A DNA stretch of 64,000 nucleotides from JACDAN01 sp035707105 (lineage in GTDB: Bacteria; Actinomycetota; Thermoleophilia; Gaiellales; Gaiellaceae). Positions 8,469 through 15,816 of the stretch are shown here, in pieces (position 1 is the stretch's first letter; the number at the start of each line of letters is the position of its first letter). The translations under genes and the position numbers were made by a program. The stretch covers positions 25,334 to 89,333 of the forward strand of contig DASSUI010000037.1 in NCBI GenBank assembly GCA_035707105.1, given 5' to 3'. Under the pieces are notes generated by a model that was not told where the DNA came from, searched no databases, and was given only the letters and a program-made list of their open reading frames with translations.

Positions 8469-9773
8469 TCAGCGCACGGATTCTACCCGCGGGGCCGCTT
8501 TCCTAGGTATTTCCGCCGCCGGCGGCTGCTCGCGCCGGGGCGTCGTGCGTGCCCGGACCGGGATCGCGCGCTCCAACCCGAGGGCTGCGGCGCCGGCCAC
8601 GAGGCAGACCGCGGCGGCCGCCGGCCAGAGGAGGTGCGGGGCGTGGTTGAGGACGACGCCGCCCAGCGCCGGCCCCACGGCGAACCCGACGCCCCAGGAG
8701 AAGGCCGAAGCGGCCATGTACCGGCCGATCAGGCTGTGATCCGCGAGGTCCGCGACGAGCGGCGCCTGCACCGTCCCGTGGAGGCACTCACCGACGGCGA
8801 TCACCGCGAACGTGACTGCGAGGAGCGCGGCGGCGGTCGTGCCGTCGACGGCGACCCCGGCCACCGGCACGAGCAGCAGGCCCGCGGCCCAGACGACGCC
8901 GAGCAGCGCAAGCGTCCGCATGCGCCTGTGACCCTCGAGCAGCCGGGCGGCCGGAAGCTGGGCGAGGACGACGACAAGCGTGTTCAGGAAGAAGAGGACG
9001 CCGATCCCACGCTCGGTCACGCCTGCCTCGTTCTTCGCGTAGACCGGCAGCGTCTCGAGCTGCGCCATCCCGGCCCCGATGAAGACGACGTTCAGGCCGA
9101 CGACGGCCATGAAGATGCGGTTCCGGACGACCTCTGCGTACCCGCCGCGCTCCCGCCCTTCGGGTCGAGGCTGCCGCGCCGGGCTGGGGACGCGGATCAG
9201 GACCACGGAGTAGAGGACGAAGGTCGCCGCGTCGCCGAGGAAGAGCACCTGGAACGTCGTCGGGTTCGCGGTCGTCGCGATCAGGCCGCCGGCGAGCCCA
9301 CCGAGCCCAATGCCGAGGTTCATCATCACGCGCTGCATCGCGAACGCCTGGTGGCGCTGCTCGGGCGGCGTCAGGCCGGCGATCAGCGACGACTGGCTGG
9401 GCCAGAAGCCGCCGTTCCCGATCCCGGCGATCGCGCTCGCGAGGAAGCCCTGCCACGGGTGCTCCACGAACGCGTAGGCGCCGAACCCGATCGTCATCAG
9501 CCAGAGGGAGAACGCGAGCGTCACCCGGCCGCCGACCCGGTCGATGAACGACCCGACGATCGGCCCTGCGACGAGCCCGACGGCCGAGTTCGTGCCGACG
9601 ATCAGCCCGGCCGTGGCGAGGTCGATGTCACGGACGTTGTGGAGGTAGATGAAGAGGAACGGGTAGGCGAGCCCGTTGCCGAGCGCATTCACCAGCGCGC
9701 CGGCCTGCAGTGTCCGCACGGAGCCCGGCAGCGGCGGGTTGAGCGTGCGGAGGTACCGGCGGAGGAGCGTCAC
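8469..9773 (-). CDS. Major facilitator superfamily transporter
   Basis: 434 residues, GTG start. About twelve hydrophobic segments can be counted. The MFS loop 2-3 signature is present as GSFIDRVGGRVTL, and the second half opens after a basic cytoplasmic linker (SPARQPRPEGRERGG). The shape resembles drug/H+ antiporters of the DHA1 type (GNGGFWPSQSSLIAGLTPPEQRH). Substrate unknown. The C-terminus carries a basic tail and ends just short of corA on the same strand. Confidence 0.85.
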   Translation of the reverse strand: MTLLRRYLRTLNPPLPGSVRTLQAGALVNALGNGLAYPFLFIYLHNVRDIDLATAGLIVGTNSAVGLVAGPIVGSFIDRVGGRVTLAFSLWLMTIGFGAYAFVEHPWQGFLASAIAGIGNGGFWPSQSSLIAGLTPPEQRHQAFAMQRVMMNLGIGLGGLAGGLIATTANPTTFQVLFLGDAATFVLYSVVLIRVPSPARQPRPEGRERGGYAEVVRNRIFMAVVGLNVVFIGAGMAQLETLPVYAKNEAGVTERGIGVLFFLNTLVVVLAQLPAARLLEGHRRMRTLALLGVVWAAGLLLVPVAGVAVDGTTAAALLAVTFAVIAVGECLHGTVQAPLVADLADHSLIGRYMAASAFSWGVGFAVGPALGGVVLNHAPHLLWPAAAAVCLVAGAAALGLERAIPVRARTTPRREQPPAAEIPRKAAPRVESVR

Positions 9774-9811
9774 AGAGCGGGAACCTACCCGCGGCTACAC
9801 TGGCGGATTCC

Positions 9812-9884
9812 GGGCCTGTAGCTCAGGGGATAGAGCGCGCGCCTCCGGAGCGCGAGGTCGCAGGTTCGATTCCTGCCAGGCCCA
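9812..9884 (+). tRNA. tRNA-Arg (anticodon CCG)
   Basis: A complete cloverleaf can be drawn: acceptor GGGCCTG/CAGGCCC, D stem GCTC/GAGC, anticodon stem CGCGC/GCGCG around loop CTCCGGA (anticodon CCG, reads CGG), 5-base variable loop, T stem GCAGG/CCTGC with TTCGATT loop, discriminator A. CCA is not encoded. The last 26 bases are repeated 2.95 kb downstream (see the island). Confidence 0.97.
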
Positions 9885-9885
9885 T
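9859..9885 (+). repeat. Left copy of the tRNA 3'-end repeat (putative att site)
   Basis: These 27 bases form the T arm and 3' acceptor strand of tRNA-Arg plus one base. They match 12809-12835 at 24 of 27 positions. A second stretch of similarity follows 16-17 bases later (9902-9928 against 12851-12877, 20 of 27). Tyrosine integrases commonly use tRNA 3' ends as attachment sites. Confidence 0.6.
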
Positions 9886-9983
9886 AGCCCGCTTCACTAG
9901 GCGGAATCGCCGAAGCTTGGCGGAAACGATTCACCTTTCGCCCTCGTCGAGCATCCCGCGCAGCGTCTCCGCGAGTTCGGTCG

Positions 9984-10082
9984 ATGAGTGAGCCCTGGTT
10001 CTTGATTCTCCCCGTCCTGATGTGGGTCGTCTATTCCTTCCAGCGGTTTGACGACGAGTACGACGTTGACGAGCTGAGCTAA
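9984..10082 (+). CDS. Possible 32-residue membrane micro-protein
   Basis: ATG to TAA encodes MSEPWFLILPVLMWVVYSFQ and then an acidic tail ending DVDELS. One hydrophobic helix followed by RFDDEYD is membrane-peptide-like. No good ribosome-binding site is seen, so it may be chance. Confidence 0.3.
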   Translation: MSEPWFLILPVLMWVVYSFQRFDDEYDVDELS

Positions 10083-10181
10083 AGCGCAGTTGGGTGCCGG
10101 GGGGCGGGAGCCGGGGCAGTCGAACGCCATGGATCGCTACCCCAATACCGGCCCCTGGCCCGAGGATCCTGAGCTAACTCG

Positions 10182-10613
10182 TCAGACGGCTAGTGGCTCT
10201 CTTGGACAACCTCCGCGACGACGAGCGCAGGCGGCTGGTCTGCGTCGTCGTCTCGGATTCCGACCACGCGAAGCGTCCTGGTGCCGAGCGGGATCGTGTC
10301 GCCGGTCCTCCACGTCACGCCGGGGGCGCTGCGGAAGCTGGGCGGGTCGGCGGGTGTTCCGTCCTCGAACTCGAGCCTGTAAATGAGTGCCATTCGGTCT
10401 CCCTCCGTCTCCAGCTGGGACCGAACGGCCGCGACTGAACCTAACTCCGACTGACTTGCACGTGGGCGTTGGTCGTCGTCCCCCGAACTCGCGGCGGCCG
10501 CACTCCGGGCAGTACGTAGCGGTTTCGTGGGTGTCGTCCTCCTCGCGCGTCAGATACGTGCGCCAGCCATGCGCTTCAACGTCGGCCTCTCGGCCGCATT
10601 CCTCGCAGATCAA
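10182..10613 (-). CDS. Small zinc-ribbon ORF, C-terminus probably out of frame
   Basis: From a TTG at 10613 the frame encodes a compact Cys4 module: CEEC at residues 3-6, AHGWRTYLTREEDD, then CPEC and GRREFG near residue 45. Two CxxC pairs about 35 residues apart suggest one bound zinc. After REFGG the frame runs on through low-complexity sequence and overlaps the 67-aa gene entirely in another frame. Removing one G near 10455 would join the ribbon to the frame of that gene. I think the real protein is only about 50-70 residues, or that the gene is frameshifted. No clear ribosome-binding site. Confidence 0.4.
   Translation of the reverse strand: MICEECGREADVEAHGWRTYLTREEDDTHETATYCPECGRREFGGRRPTPTCKSVGVRFSRGRSVPAGDGGRPNGTHLQARVRGRNTRRPAQLPQRPRRDVEDRRHDPARHQDASRGRNPRRRRRPAACARRRGGCPREPLAV
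10190..10393 (-). CDS. Small conserved-looking hypothetical protein (67 aa)
   Basis: The ATG at 10393 has a good GGAGGGAGACCGA site. The protein has a beta-rich pattern: MALIYRLEFEDGTPADPPSF, GDTIPLG, TLRVVGIRDDDADQPPALVV. The segment from TIPLG onward recurs in a frameshifted copy at 10773-10978, so this is a real family with at least two members in the island. There are no cysteines, signal peptide or catalytic motif. Function unknown. The reading frame upstream of the ATG is also open back towards the zinc-ribbon ORF. Confidence 0.6.
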   Translation of the reverse strand: MALIYRLEFEDGTPADPPSFRSAPGVTWRTGDTIPLGTRTLRVVGIRDDDADQPPALVVAEVVQESH

Positions 10614-10772
10614 CGTTCGGCGGCTGATCTGGAGGAGATGCCGGCGGGCCGCTGCTCTTGCGGCCACGACTGGCAACTAGGTCGAGGGCGAAGCACCCCG
10701 CAGAACGCCGCACACCGTTCGCCCCGCAGCGCTTCGCCTCCCCCGAAGAACGTTTCCTCCTTCGCCGATCGG

Positions 10773-10978
10773 TTACGCCGCGTCGATCTCCGGCTCCTCA
10801 ACCACCAGCGCCGGAACTTGGTCTCCGTCGTCGTCACGGACCGCAACCACGCGAAGCGTCCCTGCCCCAGCGGGATCGTGTTCTGCTTCTCGGGGATAAA
10901 GACGTCGCCGCGGGCGGGCGCCCCCGACGGGGGTCTGTCGGGCGAACGCCCATACCCGGCGGAGGGAGAGCCCCGCAT
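10773..10978 (-). pseudogene. Frameshifted paralog of the 67-aa island protein
   Basis: One frame from the ATG at 10978 gives GDVFIPEKQNTIPLGQG. A shift of one base then gives TLRVVAVRDDDGDQVPALVV, EEPEIDAA and a TAA at 10773. Placed end to end these match the intact protein at 10190-10393 through TIPLG, LRVV, RDDD and PALVV. A single indel within GQG explains the break. It could instead be a sequencing error. Confidence 0.55.
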
Positions 10979-10994
10979 ACGGCCTGCGGGGCTC
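10968..10994 (-). terminator. Hairpin downstream of the cupin gene
   Basis: A 10-bp stem GAGCCCCGCA / TGCGGGGCTC with a 7-base loop lies 18 bases past the cupin stop on the minus strand. There is no T-tract. It overlaps the first codons of the frameshifted paralog. Confidence 0.5.
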
Positions 10995-11011
10995 CCTGCG
11001 TTAGACGCCGG

Positions 11012-11392
11012 CTAGTGGCTGGCCGCGCCTGCCGGAGTCCTTCCGATCATCTCGATCGTCTCCTGCCATTCGTGGGTGGGACTGAAGAAGACGAGCTCAG
11101 TCCCGGCGTCGGTGATCAGCGTATGACCAGCCGGCACGTAAAAGGCCTCGCCGCCTTCGATCACCTCGTCGCGGTCACCGATCTTGTACCTGATCTTGCC
11201 CCGAACGACGTAGCCCCAATGCGGCGATTGGCAGCGGTTGTCGGGCAACCCTGCCAAGCGCGGGGTCATGTCCACGTCTTCGGTGAAGGTCTCGAATCCG
11301 ACCGTGTAGCCGCCCTCGAAGTTCTCGTAGTGCCCCTCGAATCCCGACGCCTCGATCGTTTCGGACGCAGTCTCCCTTGATGCCTTCAGCAC
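11012..11392 (-). CDS. Cupin-domain protein
   Basis: 126 residues from a GTG at 11392, chosen because AGGAGGGAGGCGAG precedes it. The frame is open further upstream but has no site. The single cupin barrel is recognisable from HWGYVVRGKIRYKIGD and GGEAFYVPAGHTLITDAGTE, the second a cupin motif with a retained His. TPRLAGLPDNRCQSPHWGY supplies the first motif. It could be a metal-binding sensor or small-molecule isomerase; the ligands do not settle which. Lies inside the putative island and is followed by a hairpin. Confidence 0.7.
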   Translation of the reverse strand: MLKASRETASETIEASGFEGHYENFEGGYTVGFETFTEDVDMTPRLAGLPDNRCQSPHWGYVVRGKIRYKIGDRDEVIEGGEAFYVPAGHTLITDAGTELVFFSPTHEWQETIEMIGRTPAGAASH

Positions 11393-11606
11393 TCGACTCG
11401 CCTCCCTCCTCTTGTCCTCGTGACAAGTGCTACATCTAGTAGGCCCGAGCGAGCTACGCATCCGCGGATCCGCTGATAATCGCGTCGCGCTTTCGAGCCG
11501 TAGGCCGCCCCAGCCGTACGGTGGACCGTCCTAGAACCCCCGAGCCAACGAGTGGCCCGGGCAGCGCTTCCGCGGAGGTGTGGCGGACGTCAGGGCGCTG
11601 CTGTCA

Positions 11607-12551
11607 TTACCGCCGTTGGGCGCGCGGCTGCCAGGTTGGGCTCATCTCGTTGACACGGTTGCGCGTCAACCTCCGTGCGTGCGTTCCGTCGGCGTTCATC
11701 ACGTAGATCTCGGCGGTGTGGTCGGCCAATGCGCCGCGGACGAACGCGATCCGGCGCCCGTCCGGAGACCAGGCAGGACTCCTCTCGGAGACGCCGTTGT
11801 ACGTCAGTGGCCTCAGCGAGCGTCCGTCGGCGTTGACGACGTAGATCTCGGAACTCCCCTCATCGCCTTTCCAGCGCATGAAGAGGATCCGGCGCCCGTC
11901 CGGAGACCAGTCCGGCTCGTACGCGTCGAAGGACCGCCCGGGAGTGACGTCACGAAGGTTGCTGCCGTCGGTGTTCATCACGTAGACGTGTGCCTGCCAT
12001 CCGCTATGCCCGGCAGCGAACGTGATCCGGTTCCCGACGGGACTCCAGTCGACGTCCATGACCCAGGGGAGGGGGCTGTCGACGAGTCGTCGGAGCTCCC
12101 CTCCGGTGGCATTGATCACCCAGATGCCGCGGCGGTCGGCGGCGAAGTCGGTGAAGGCGATCCTTCGCCCATCCGGTGACCAGGTGGGTCGGCGAATCGC
12201 CTGCATGCCTCCGGCGAGACGAACGGCGCCGCTTCCGTCGGCGTTCACGACCCACAGGCCGCTACCCGTCACCCTGCGCCCGGGCGCGATGACCGCGAGC
12301 TTGCGCCCGTTCGGCGACCACGCGATCTCCCACGGGATCACCTCGCCGCTGCGCCAGAGCAGATGCTTGCCGCGTCCGTCCGCTCGCATGGCGTAGATGC
12401 CGCCGTCGGCGCGCGTGAACGCGATCTGCCCTCGCGTCTGACTCGCCGAACGCGCCCCCGGGACAAGCAGCACCGAGATCACGGCCGAGGCCGCGGCGAG
12501 CGCAACCGCCAGTTGCGCTGCCACCCGAGATGACGATCCTAGGGACGGCAT
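11607..12551 (-). CDS. Secreted TolB-like (PD40/WD40) beta-propeller protein
   Basis: 314 residues from the ATG at 12551, preceded by GGAGGTGAGAGCG. An N-terminal signal segment (AVALAAASAVISVLLVPGARS) is followed by six or so PD40 blades, each with the pattern W-S-P-D-G-R-R-I-A-F and a strand like IYVMNADGT. This is the family of TolB-type propellers. No Tol-Pal partners are nearby, and Tol-Pal is a Gram-negative system, so it is probably a stand-alone extracellular propeller. Last gene before the right-hand tRNA repeat. Confidence 0.8.
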   Translation of the reverse strand: MPSLGSSSRVAAQLAVALAAASAVISVLLVPGARSASQTRGQIAFTRADGGIYAMRADGRGKHLLWRSGEVIPWEIAWSPNGRKLAVIAPGRRVTGSGLWVVNADGSGAVRLAGGMQAIRRPTWSPDGRRIAFTDFAADRRGIWVINATGGELRRLVDSPLPWVMDVDWSPVGNRITFAAGHSGWQAHVYVMNTDGSNLRDVTPGRSFDAYEPDWSPDGRRILFMRWKGDEGSSEIYVVNADGRSLRPLTYNGVSERSPAWSPDGRRIAFVRGALADHTAEIYVMNADGTHARRLTRNRVNEMSPTWQPRAQRR

Positions 12552-13238
12552 CGCTCTCACCTCCAAAGGGGCGCACCATCCAGCCACGCCCCGCTGCGAC
12601 GCCACGATCATGGTGACGTGGGACGTCGCCACATCCGGCCGAACGCGTATGTGCCGTTGTGGCTTTCCCCGATTCGCCCGACGCCCCTACGATTTGCCGC
12701 GCTGAACAGCGATTTGGTGGCGCCGCATCCCCGGCCGAGGGACCTGATCCGGCCGGCGGCGTTTCTGGCTCCGGGCCAGCTAGCCGACACCCCTTGGCGA
12801 GACCCTTCCGCACGTTCGATTCTCGCCAGGCCCATGAACCGGTCAGCGACCGGAATCCGCGAAGCGTGGCAGGGACCGCCGTCGTCGTAACGCGTATCGA
12901 GGGCTGCCCGGTCCTCGTGCTTGGAAATCAACACGGTGAGGCGACGAAACGCCCACACGAGAGCGACTACAACTCCGGTCGCCGGGAGCTGCGGGACGCG
13001 GCGGGGCGGTCACGCGAACGGGGATCGCGTGACCAGCCCGACGCGGCTCCCGGCCGCACTGACCCGGTGTGCCCGCGAGGTTGGGGAATGCACTCCGCAG
13101 AATGTGCGGACCCCCGCGGAGGCGGCCGGCACGCCTGCCGCGAACCCGCGCGATCCATGTGGGTTGCTCCGGATGCCGGCGCCGCGGCCGCCTGCGACGC
13201 TCTCGGCAGGAGCGAGGTGCGAAAAGGAGGTGGCAGGT
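12552..13238. other. 687-base stretch with no convincing gene, containing the right att-like repeat
   Basis: Long frames here (for example plus strand from 12659, minus strand to 12843) are low-complexity Arg/Pro/Ala translations with no start signals. The only clear element is the tRNA-end repeat at 12809-12877. An AAAAGGAGGT ribosome-binding site at the right end belongs to the next gene. Confidence 0.6.
12809..12835 (+). repeat. Right copy of the tRNA 3'-end repeat (putative att site)
   Basis: Matches the last part of tRNA-Arg at 24 of 27 positions, including TTCGATT and GCCAGGCCCAT. The T stem no longer pairs fully and there is no cloverleaf upstream, so this is a fragment, not a second tRNA. 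Confidence 0.6.
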
Positions 13239-13715
13239 ATGGCCACGATGAAGGACGCCGCAGCGGAGTTCCTCGCGAGCAAGCGCGTCGCGGTGACCGG
13301 GGTCTCCCGGCACCCCAAGGATCACGGAAGCAACGTCGTGTACCGGCGTCTGCGCGACCGCGGCTACGAGGCGTTCGCGGTCAACCCGAACGCAGACGAA
13401 GTGGAGGGCGATCGGTGCTACCACGACCTCCGCTCGATCCCGGGCGGGGTCGACGCGGTCGTGATCGCGACGAAGCCCGAGCGCGCAGAGGCGACCATGC
13501 ACGAATGCGCGGACCTCGGCATCAGGCACGTGTGGATGCACCGCGGCCCGGGCGGCGGCAGCGTCTCCGAGTCGGCGGCGGCCTACGGCAGGGAGCACGG
13601 GATCGCCGTCATCGACGGCGGCTGCCCGTGCATGTTCGGGCCGACGGCCGACTTCGGCCACAGGGCGATGCGCGTCGTCTTCACCCTGAGCGGCAACGTC
13701 CCGAAGAAGGTCTGA
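13239..13715 (+). CDS. CoA-binding domain protein (YccU-like)
   Basis: 158 residues. The ATG at 13239 follows AAAAGGAGGTGGCAGGT; the longer upstream frame is discarded. A Rossmann-type CoA-binding fold is seen in KRVAVTGVSRHPKDHGSNVV, then YEAFAVNPNADEVEG and VDAVVIATKPERAEATM. HVWMHRGPGGGS and a CPCM near the end fit the YccU/CoA_binding_2 family. It lacks the grasp and ligase domains of acyl-CoA synthetases, so it is the stand-alone form. The biological role of this family is poorly defined. Confidence 0.82.
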   Translation: MATMKDAAAEFLASKRVAVTGVSRHPKDHGSNVVYRRLRDRGYEAFAVNPNADEVEGDRCYHDLRSIPGGVDAVVIATKPERAEATMHECADLGIRHVWMHRGPGGGSVSESAAAYGREHGIAVIDGGCPCMFGPTADFGHRAMRVVFTLSGNVPKKV

Positions 13716-13752
13716 GGCGAACTACGCCGCCGACCTTTCGCGGCGACGCGGC

Positions 13753-13929
13753 TTACGCTCCGCCGGCCGCCTGGTGACGTCCGGCCTGCGCGGCTACCTG
13801 CCCGCAGCTCGCGGCCATCTCCCTGCAGTGCGCGGCCACTTGCCTCACGTGCGCTCGCATCCACTTCACCGCCGGGCGCAGTCCGATCAGCACGGCGACG
13901 GCGACGAGGGCGAGGATCGCCTTCCTCAT
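13753..13929 (-). CDS. Small single-pass membrane protein
   Basis: 58 residues. ATG at 13929 overlaps the stop of the SHOCT gene (TGATG), so the two are coupled. An N-terminal membrane helix (AILALVAVAVLIGLRPAVKW) is followed by an amphipathic tail with two cysteines and periodic VAAH, MAAS, VAAQ segments. No known family recognised; the partner is probably the SHOCT protein. Confidence 0.55.
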   Translation of the reverse strand: MRKAILALVAVAVLIGLRPAVKWMRAHVRQVAAHCREMAASCGQVAAQAGRHQAAGGA

Positions 13930-14234
13930 CACCGCCTGCCCTCGGTTGCGGGTTCGCCTCGGGCGAGGATCTCGCGGCGTGCCCGGTAATCCTCCGGCGT
14001 GATCGCGCCTTCCGCGAAGCGGCGCTCGAGGATCTCCACGGCGCTCTCTCGGACCGGCGTGTCTCGCTGCGTCGACGTGCCGCCTGCGACGCCACGGATC
14101 ACCCAGACGATGCCGAGGATGATCAGCCCCCAGAACACGACCATCATCACGCTCATTCCGATCATCCAGCCGGTGCCGACGTCTCCGTGCATGCCCCACG
14201 TGTCGGCCGCCGGAAGCGCGAGCACGGTCGCCAT
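13929..14234 (-). CDS. Membrane-anchored SHOCT-domain protein
   Basis: 101 residues from the ATG at 14234 (AGGAGGTGAGCGGC in front); a GTG three codons earlier sits inside that site. One membrane helix (IGMSVMMVVFWGLIILGIVWVI) is followed by the C-terminal SHOCT motif, VEILERRFAEGAITPEDYRARREIL. SHOCT is a short C-terminal oligomerisation-type module found in many small membrane proteins. First gene of a two-gene unit. Confidence 0.8.
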   Translation of the reverse strand: MATVLALPAADTWGMHGDVGTGWMIGMSVMMVVFWGLIILGIVWVIRGVAGGTSTQRDTPVRESAVEILERRFAEGAITPEDYRARREILARGEPATEGRR

Positions 14235-14264
14235 GCCGCTCACCTCCTTCGCCGTCCGTCGCCG

Positions 14265-14510
14265 CTACGCGTGTCCGCCGCGTACGCCGTGGCCGACGCG
14301 GTGGAGCCCGTGCGGGCGCGTAGAGATGCCGAGGACGATGTAGGTCGGGCAGAACGCGGTCACCGCAGTGACGAGCATGATCCCTGCCACGACGAAGAGG
14401 ACGAGGCCGCCGACGGTGGCGGCCCCGACGGCGAACGCCGCCACGATTGCCACCGGCGCGACGACGAACGCCCGAAGACTGCGATCGACGGTCCCCATGT
14501 TCCGGGTCAT
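14265..14510 (-). CDS. DUF2892 (YgaP-type) inner-membrane protein
   Basis: 81 residues from the ATG at 14510, with AGGAGGTTCGAC upstream. The N-terminal TRNMGTVDRSLRAFVVAPVA and the later AVTAFCPTYIVLGIST are the standard DUF2892 landmarks, two membrane helices with a conserved CP. In YgaP this domain is fused to a rhodanese; here it stands alone. Same strand and only 30 bases before the SHOCT gene, so probably co-transcribed. Confidence 0.82.
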   Translation of the reverse strand: MTRNMGTVDRSLRAFVVAPVAIVAAFAVGAATVGGLVLFVVAGIMLVTAVTAFCPTYIVLGISTRPHGLHRVGHGVRGGHA

Positions 14511-14705
14511 GTCGAACCTCCTTCCGCTCGTAACGTTCGGCACGAACAGTGGCACCTCGCCTGAGGTGCGGCATCGTGGGCCGGCCTGATCGCCGCTCGG
14601 GGTTTTTCCGAAGACCGGCTGTCAGCGTCGCGCAGGCATGCGAGGATGCCGCGACGGCGCCCACGTGGGTGGGCGGCGCAAACGGTTCCGAGAGGAGGAT
14701 CTGAG

Positions 14706-15302
14706 ATGAGGAGGGTGGTCGAGTTCGGCGGTTATGCCGCCGCGGTGATCCTGATCGCGTTCGGCATCGGCGCGCTCGTGCTGAGCGTCACCGGCCGCGA
14801 CGACGTCCGCGACAACCTCGCCCAGGAGAAGATCGAGGGGAGCCCGGACATGACTCCCGACGGCATCCGTCAGAGCGTCGACGAGGCCGGGATCACCGTC
14901 GACGACCTTCCTGACTGCTCGGTGGCCGGCGATCTCGTCGACACGGGCGACGAGGCCCGGTGCTTCGCGCAGTACATGCGCATTCACGCGCTGGAGTCGA
15001 CAGGCGGGAAGGTCTACGCGGAGATGGGGCGGTATCTGACGGCTAGCGGCGAGGAGACGAGCGACCCGAACGAAGCGGCCAAGGAGAACGGGCGTCCTGT
15101 TCCCAACCAGGCGCGCGACATCTGGGTCACCGAGACGGCGCTCGCGAGCGCCCTCAACATGGCGTTCTTCGCCGAGCAGGTGTCGAACTTCGGCATGGTC
15201 GTCGCGATCGCGCTGATCCTCGCCGGGATCGGATTCGCGATCCTCGCGTTCGCCGCGTTCCGGTGGCTTCCGGCTTACGAGGAGAGGCAGAGGGCGCAGT
15301 AG
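14706..15302 (+). CDS. Two-helix membrane protein with extracytoplasmic domain, function unknown
   Basis: 198 residues. ATG at 14706 follows GAGAGGAGGATCTGAG. One membrane helix at the N-terminus (AAVILIAFGIGALVLSV), an acidic soluble domain of about 130 residues containing SPDMTPDGIRQSVDEAGI and two cysteines (DLPDCSVAGD, EARCFAQY), and a second helix near the C-terminus (VVAIALILAGIGFAILAF). Relatives of this type are often labelled LigA-like in databases, a name I would not trust: there is no dioxygenase motif. Ends just before a strong bidirectional hairpin. Confidence 0.7.
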   Translation: MRRVVEFGGYAAAVILIAFGIGALVLSVTGRDDVRDNLAQEKIEGSPDMTPDGIRQSVDEAGITVDDLPDCSVAGDLVDTGDEARCFAQYMRIHALESTGGKVYAEMGRYLTASGEETSDPNEAAKENGRPVPNQARDIWVTETALASALNMAFFAEQVSNFGMVVAIALILAGIGFAILAFAAFRWLPAYEERQRAQ

Positions 15303-15311
15303 CGCAAAACG

Positions 15312-15341
15312 GGAAAGCCCCCTGTCGGGAGGGGGCTTTCC
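15312..15341. terminator. Bidirectional hairpin between convergent genes
   Basis: A perfect 11-bp stem GGAAAGCCCCC / GGGGGCTTTCC with an 8-base loop lies between the membrane-protein gene and the convergent GYD gene. The TTTCC arm gives a weak T-run on the plus strand. It can serve both directions. Confidence 0.8.
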
Positions 15342-15374
15342 ACGACTACGGAGCCGGCCGCTGCTCCGAGGTCG

Positions 15375-15662
15375 TTAGACGAGCGCCTTGAAGAAGACCT
15401 CGACGTCCTCGGCGAGGAACGTCTCCGTCTTCACGACTTTCAGCTCGGCGATCTTCGCGAGCGCGCGGAAGGCCGCCTCGTTCTCCGGATACTTGAAGAC
15501 CGCGAGGTAGTCCCACGGCCCCATGATCGCGAAGACGCGCTCGAGCTCGCCGCCCTCCTCGCTGACGATCGTCTGAATCTTCTCGAGGTACTCGCGAGAC
15601 TCCTTGAACGGATGCTCGCGGCCCTCCTCGGTCAGGGTGATCAGGCCGACGTACGTGAACAT
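15375..15662 (-). CDS. GYD-domain protein
   Basis: 95 residues from the ATG at 15662, with AAAGGAGGTGGAGC in front; the longer frame upstream is non-coding in character. The pattern MFTYVGLITLTEEG, VFAIMGPWDYLAVFKYPENEAAF is the ferredoxin-like GYD fold (the family motif G-x-Y-D appears here as GPWDYL). Such proteins form small dimers of unknown role. Divergent from the following membrane-protein gene across 154 bases, and closed by the hairpin at 15312. Confidence 0.82.
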   Translation of the reverse strand: MFTYVGLITLTEEGREHPFKESREYLEKIQTIVSEEGGELERVFAIMGPWDYLAVFKYPENEAAFRALAKIAELKVVKTETFLAEDVEVFFKALV

Positions 15663-15816
15663 GCTCCACCTCCTTTCGCGACGTTCACGAGTCCTCGCGA
15701 GTGTCTCCACGGCGGGCGGACGCGTCATCGGGGAGCCGGACGAAACGGTCTGCCGCAAAACACGGATGCGTGGGCCCGACCCCGCGGCATAGTCGGGGGC
15801 GAGGGGTGAGCGGCGC

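Larger units (their letters stand above)
9886..12808. mobile_element. Putative remnant genomic island at tRNA-Arg(CCG)
   Basis: The 2.9 kb between the two tRNA-end repeats contains only accessory-type content: a micro-ORF, a 67-residue family protein and a frameshifted relative, a zinc-ribbon ORF, a cupin and a secreted TolB-like protein. By eye its composition is less extreme than the flanks (AT-rich patches near 10000-10080 and 11400-11480). No integrase, replication or transfer gene is visible, so if it is an island it is a decayed or satellite one. The imperfect right repeat fits an old event. Confidence 0.45.

Noticed and set aside
11580..12179. 199-aa plus-strand frame opposite the TolB-like gene
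   Set aside because: A mirror of the propeller repeats in the opposite strand; the minus-strand protein has signal peptide, blades and a good ribosome-binding site.
12659..13777. 372-aa plus-strand open frame across the att repeat and the CoA-binding gene
   Set aside because: It has low-complexity translation, no ribosome-binding site, and runs through the CoA-binding gene in the wrong frame.
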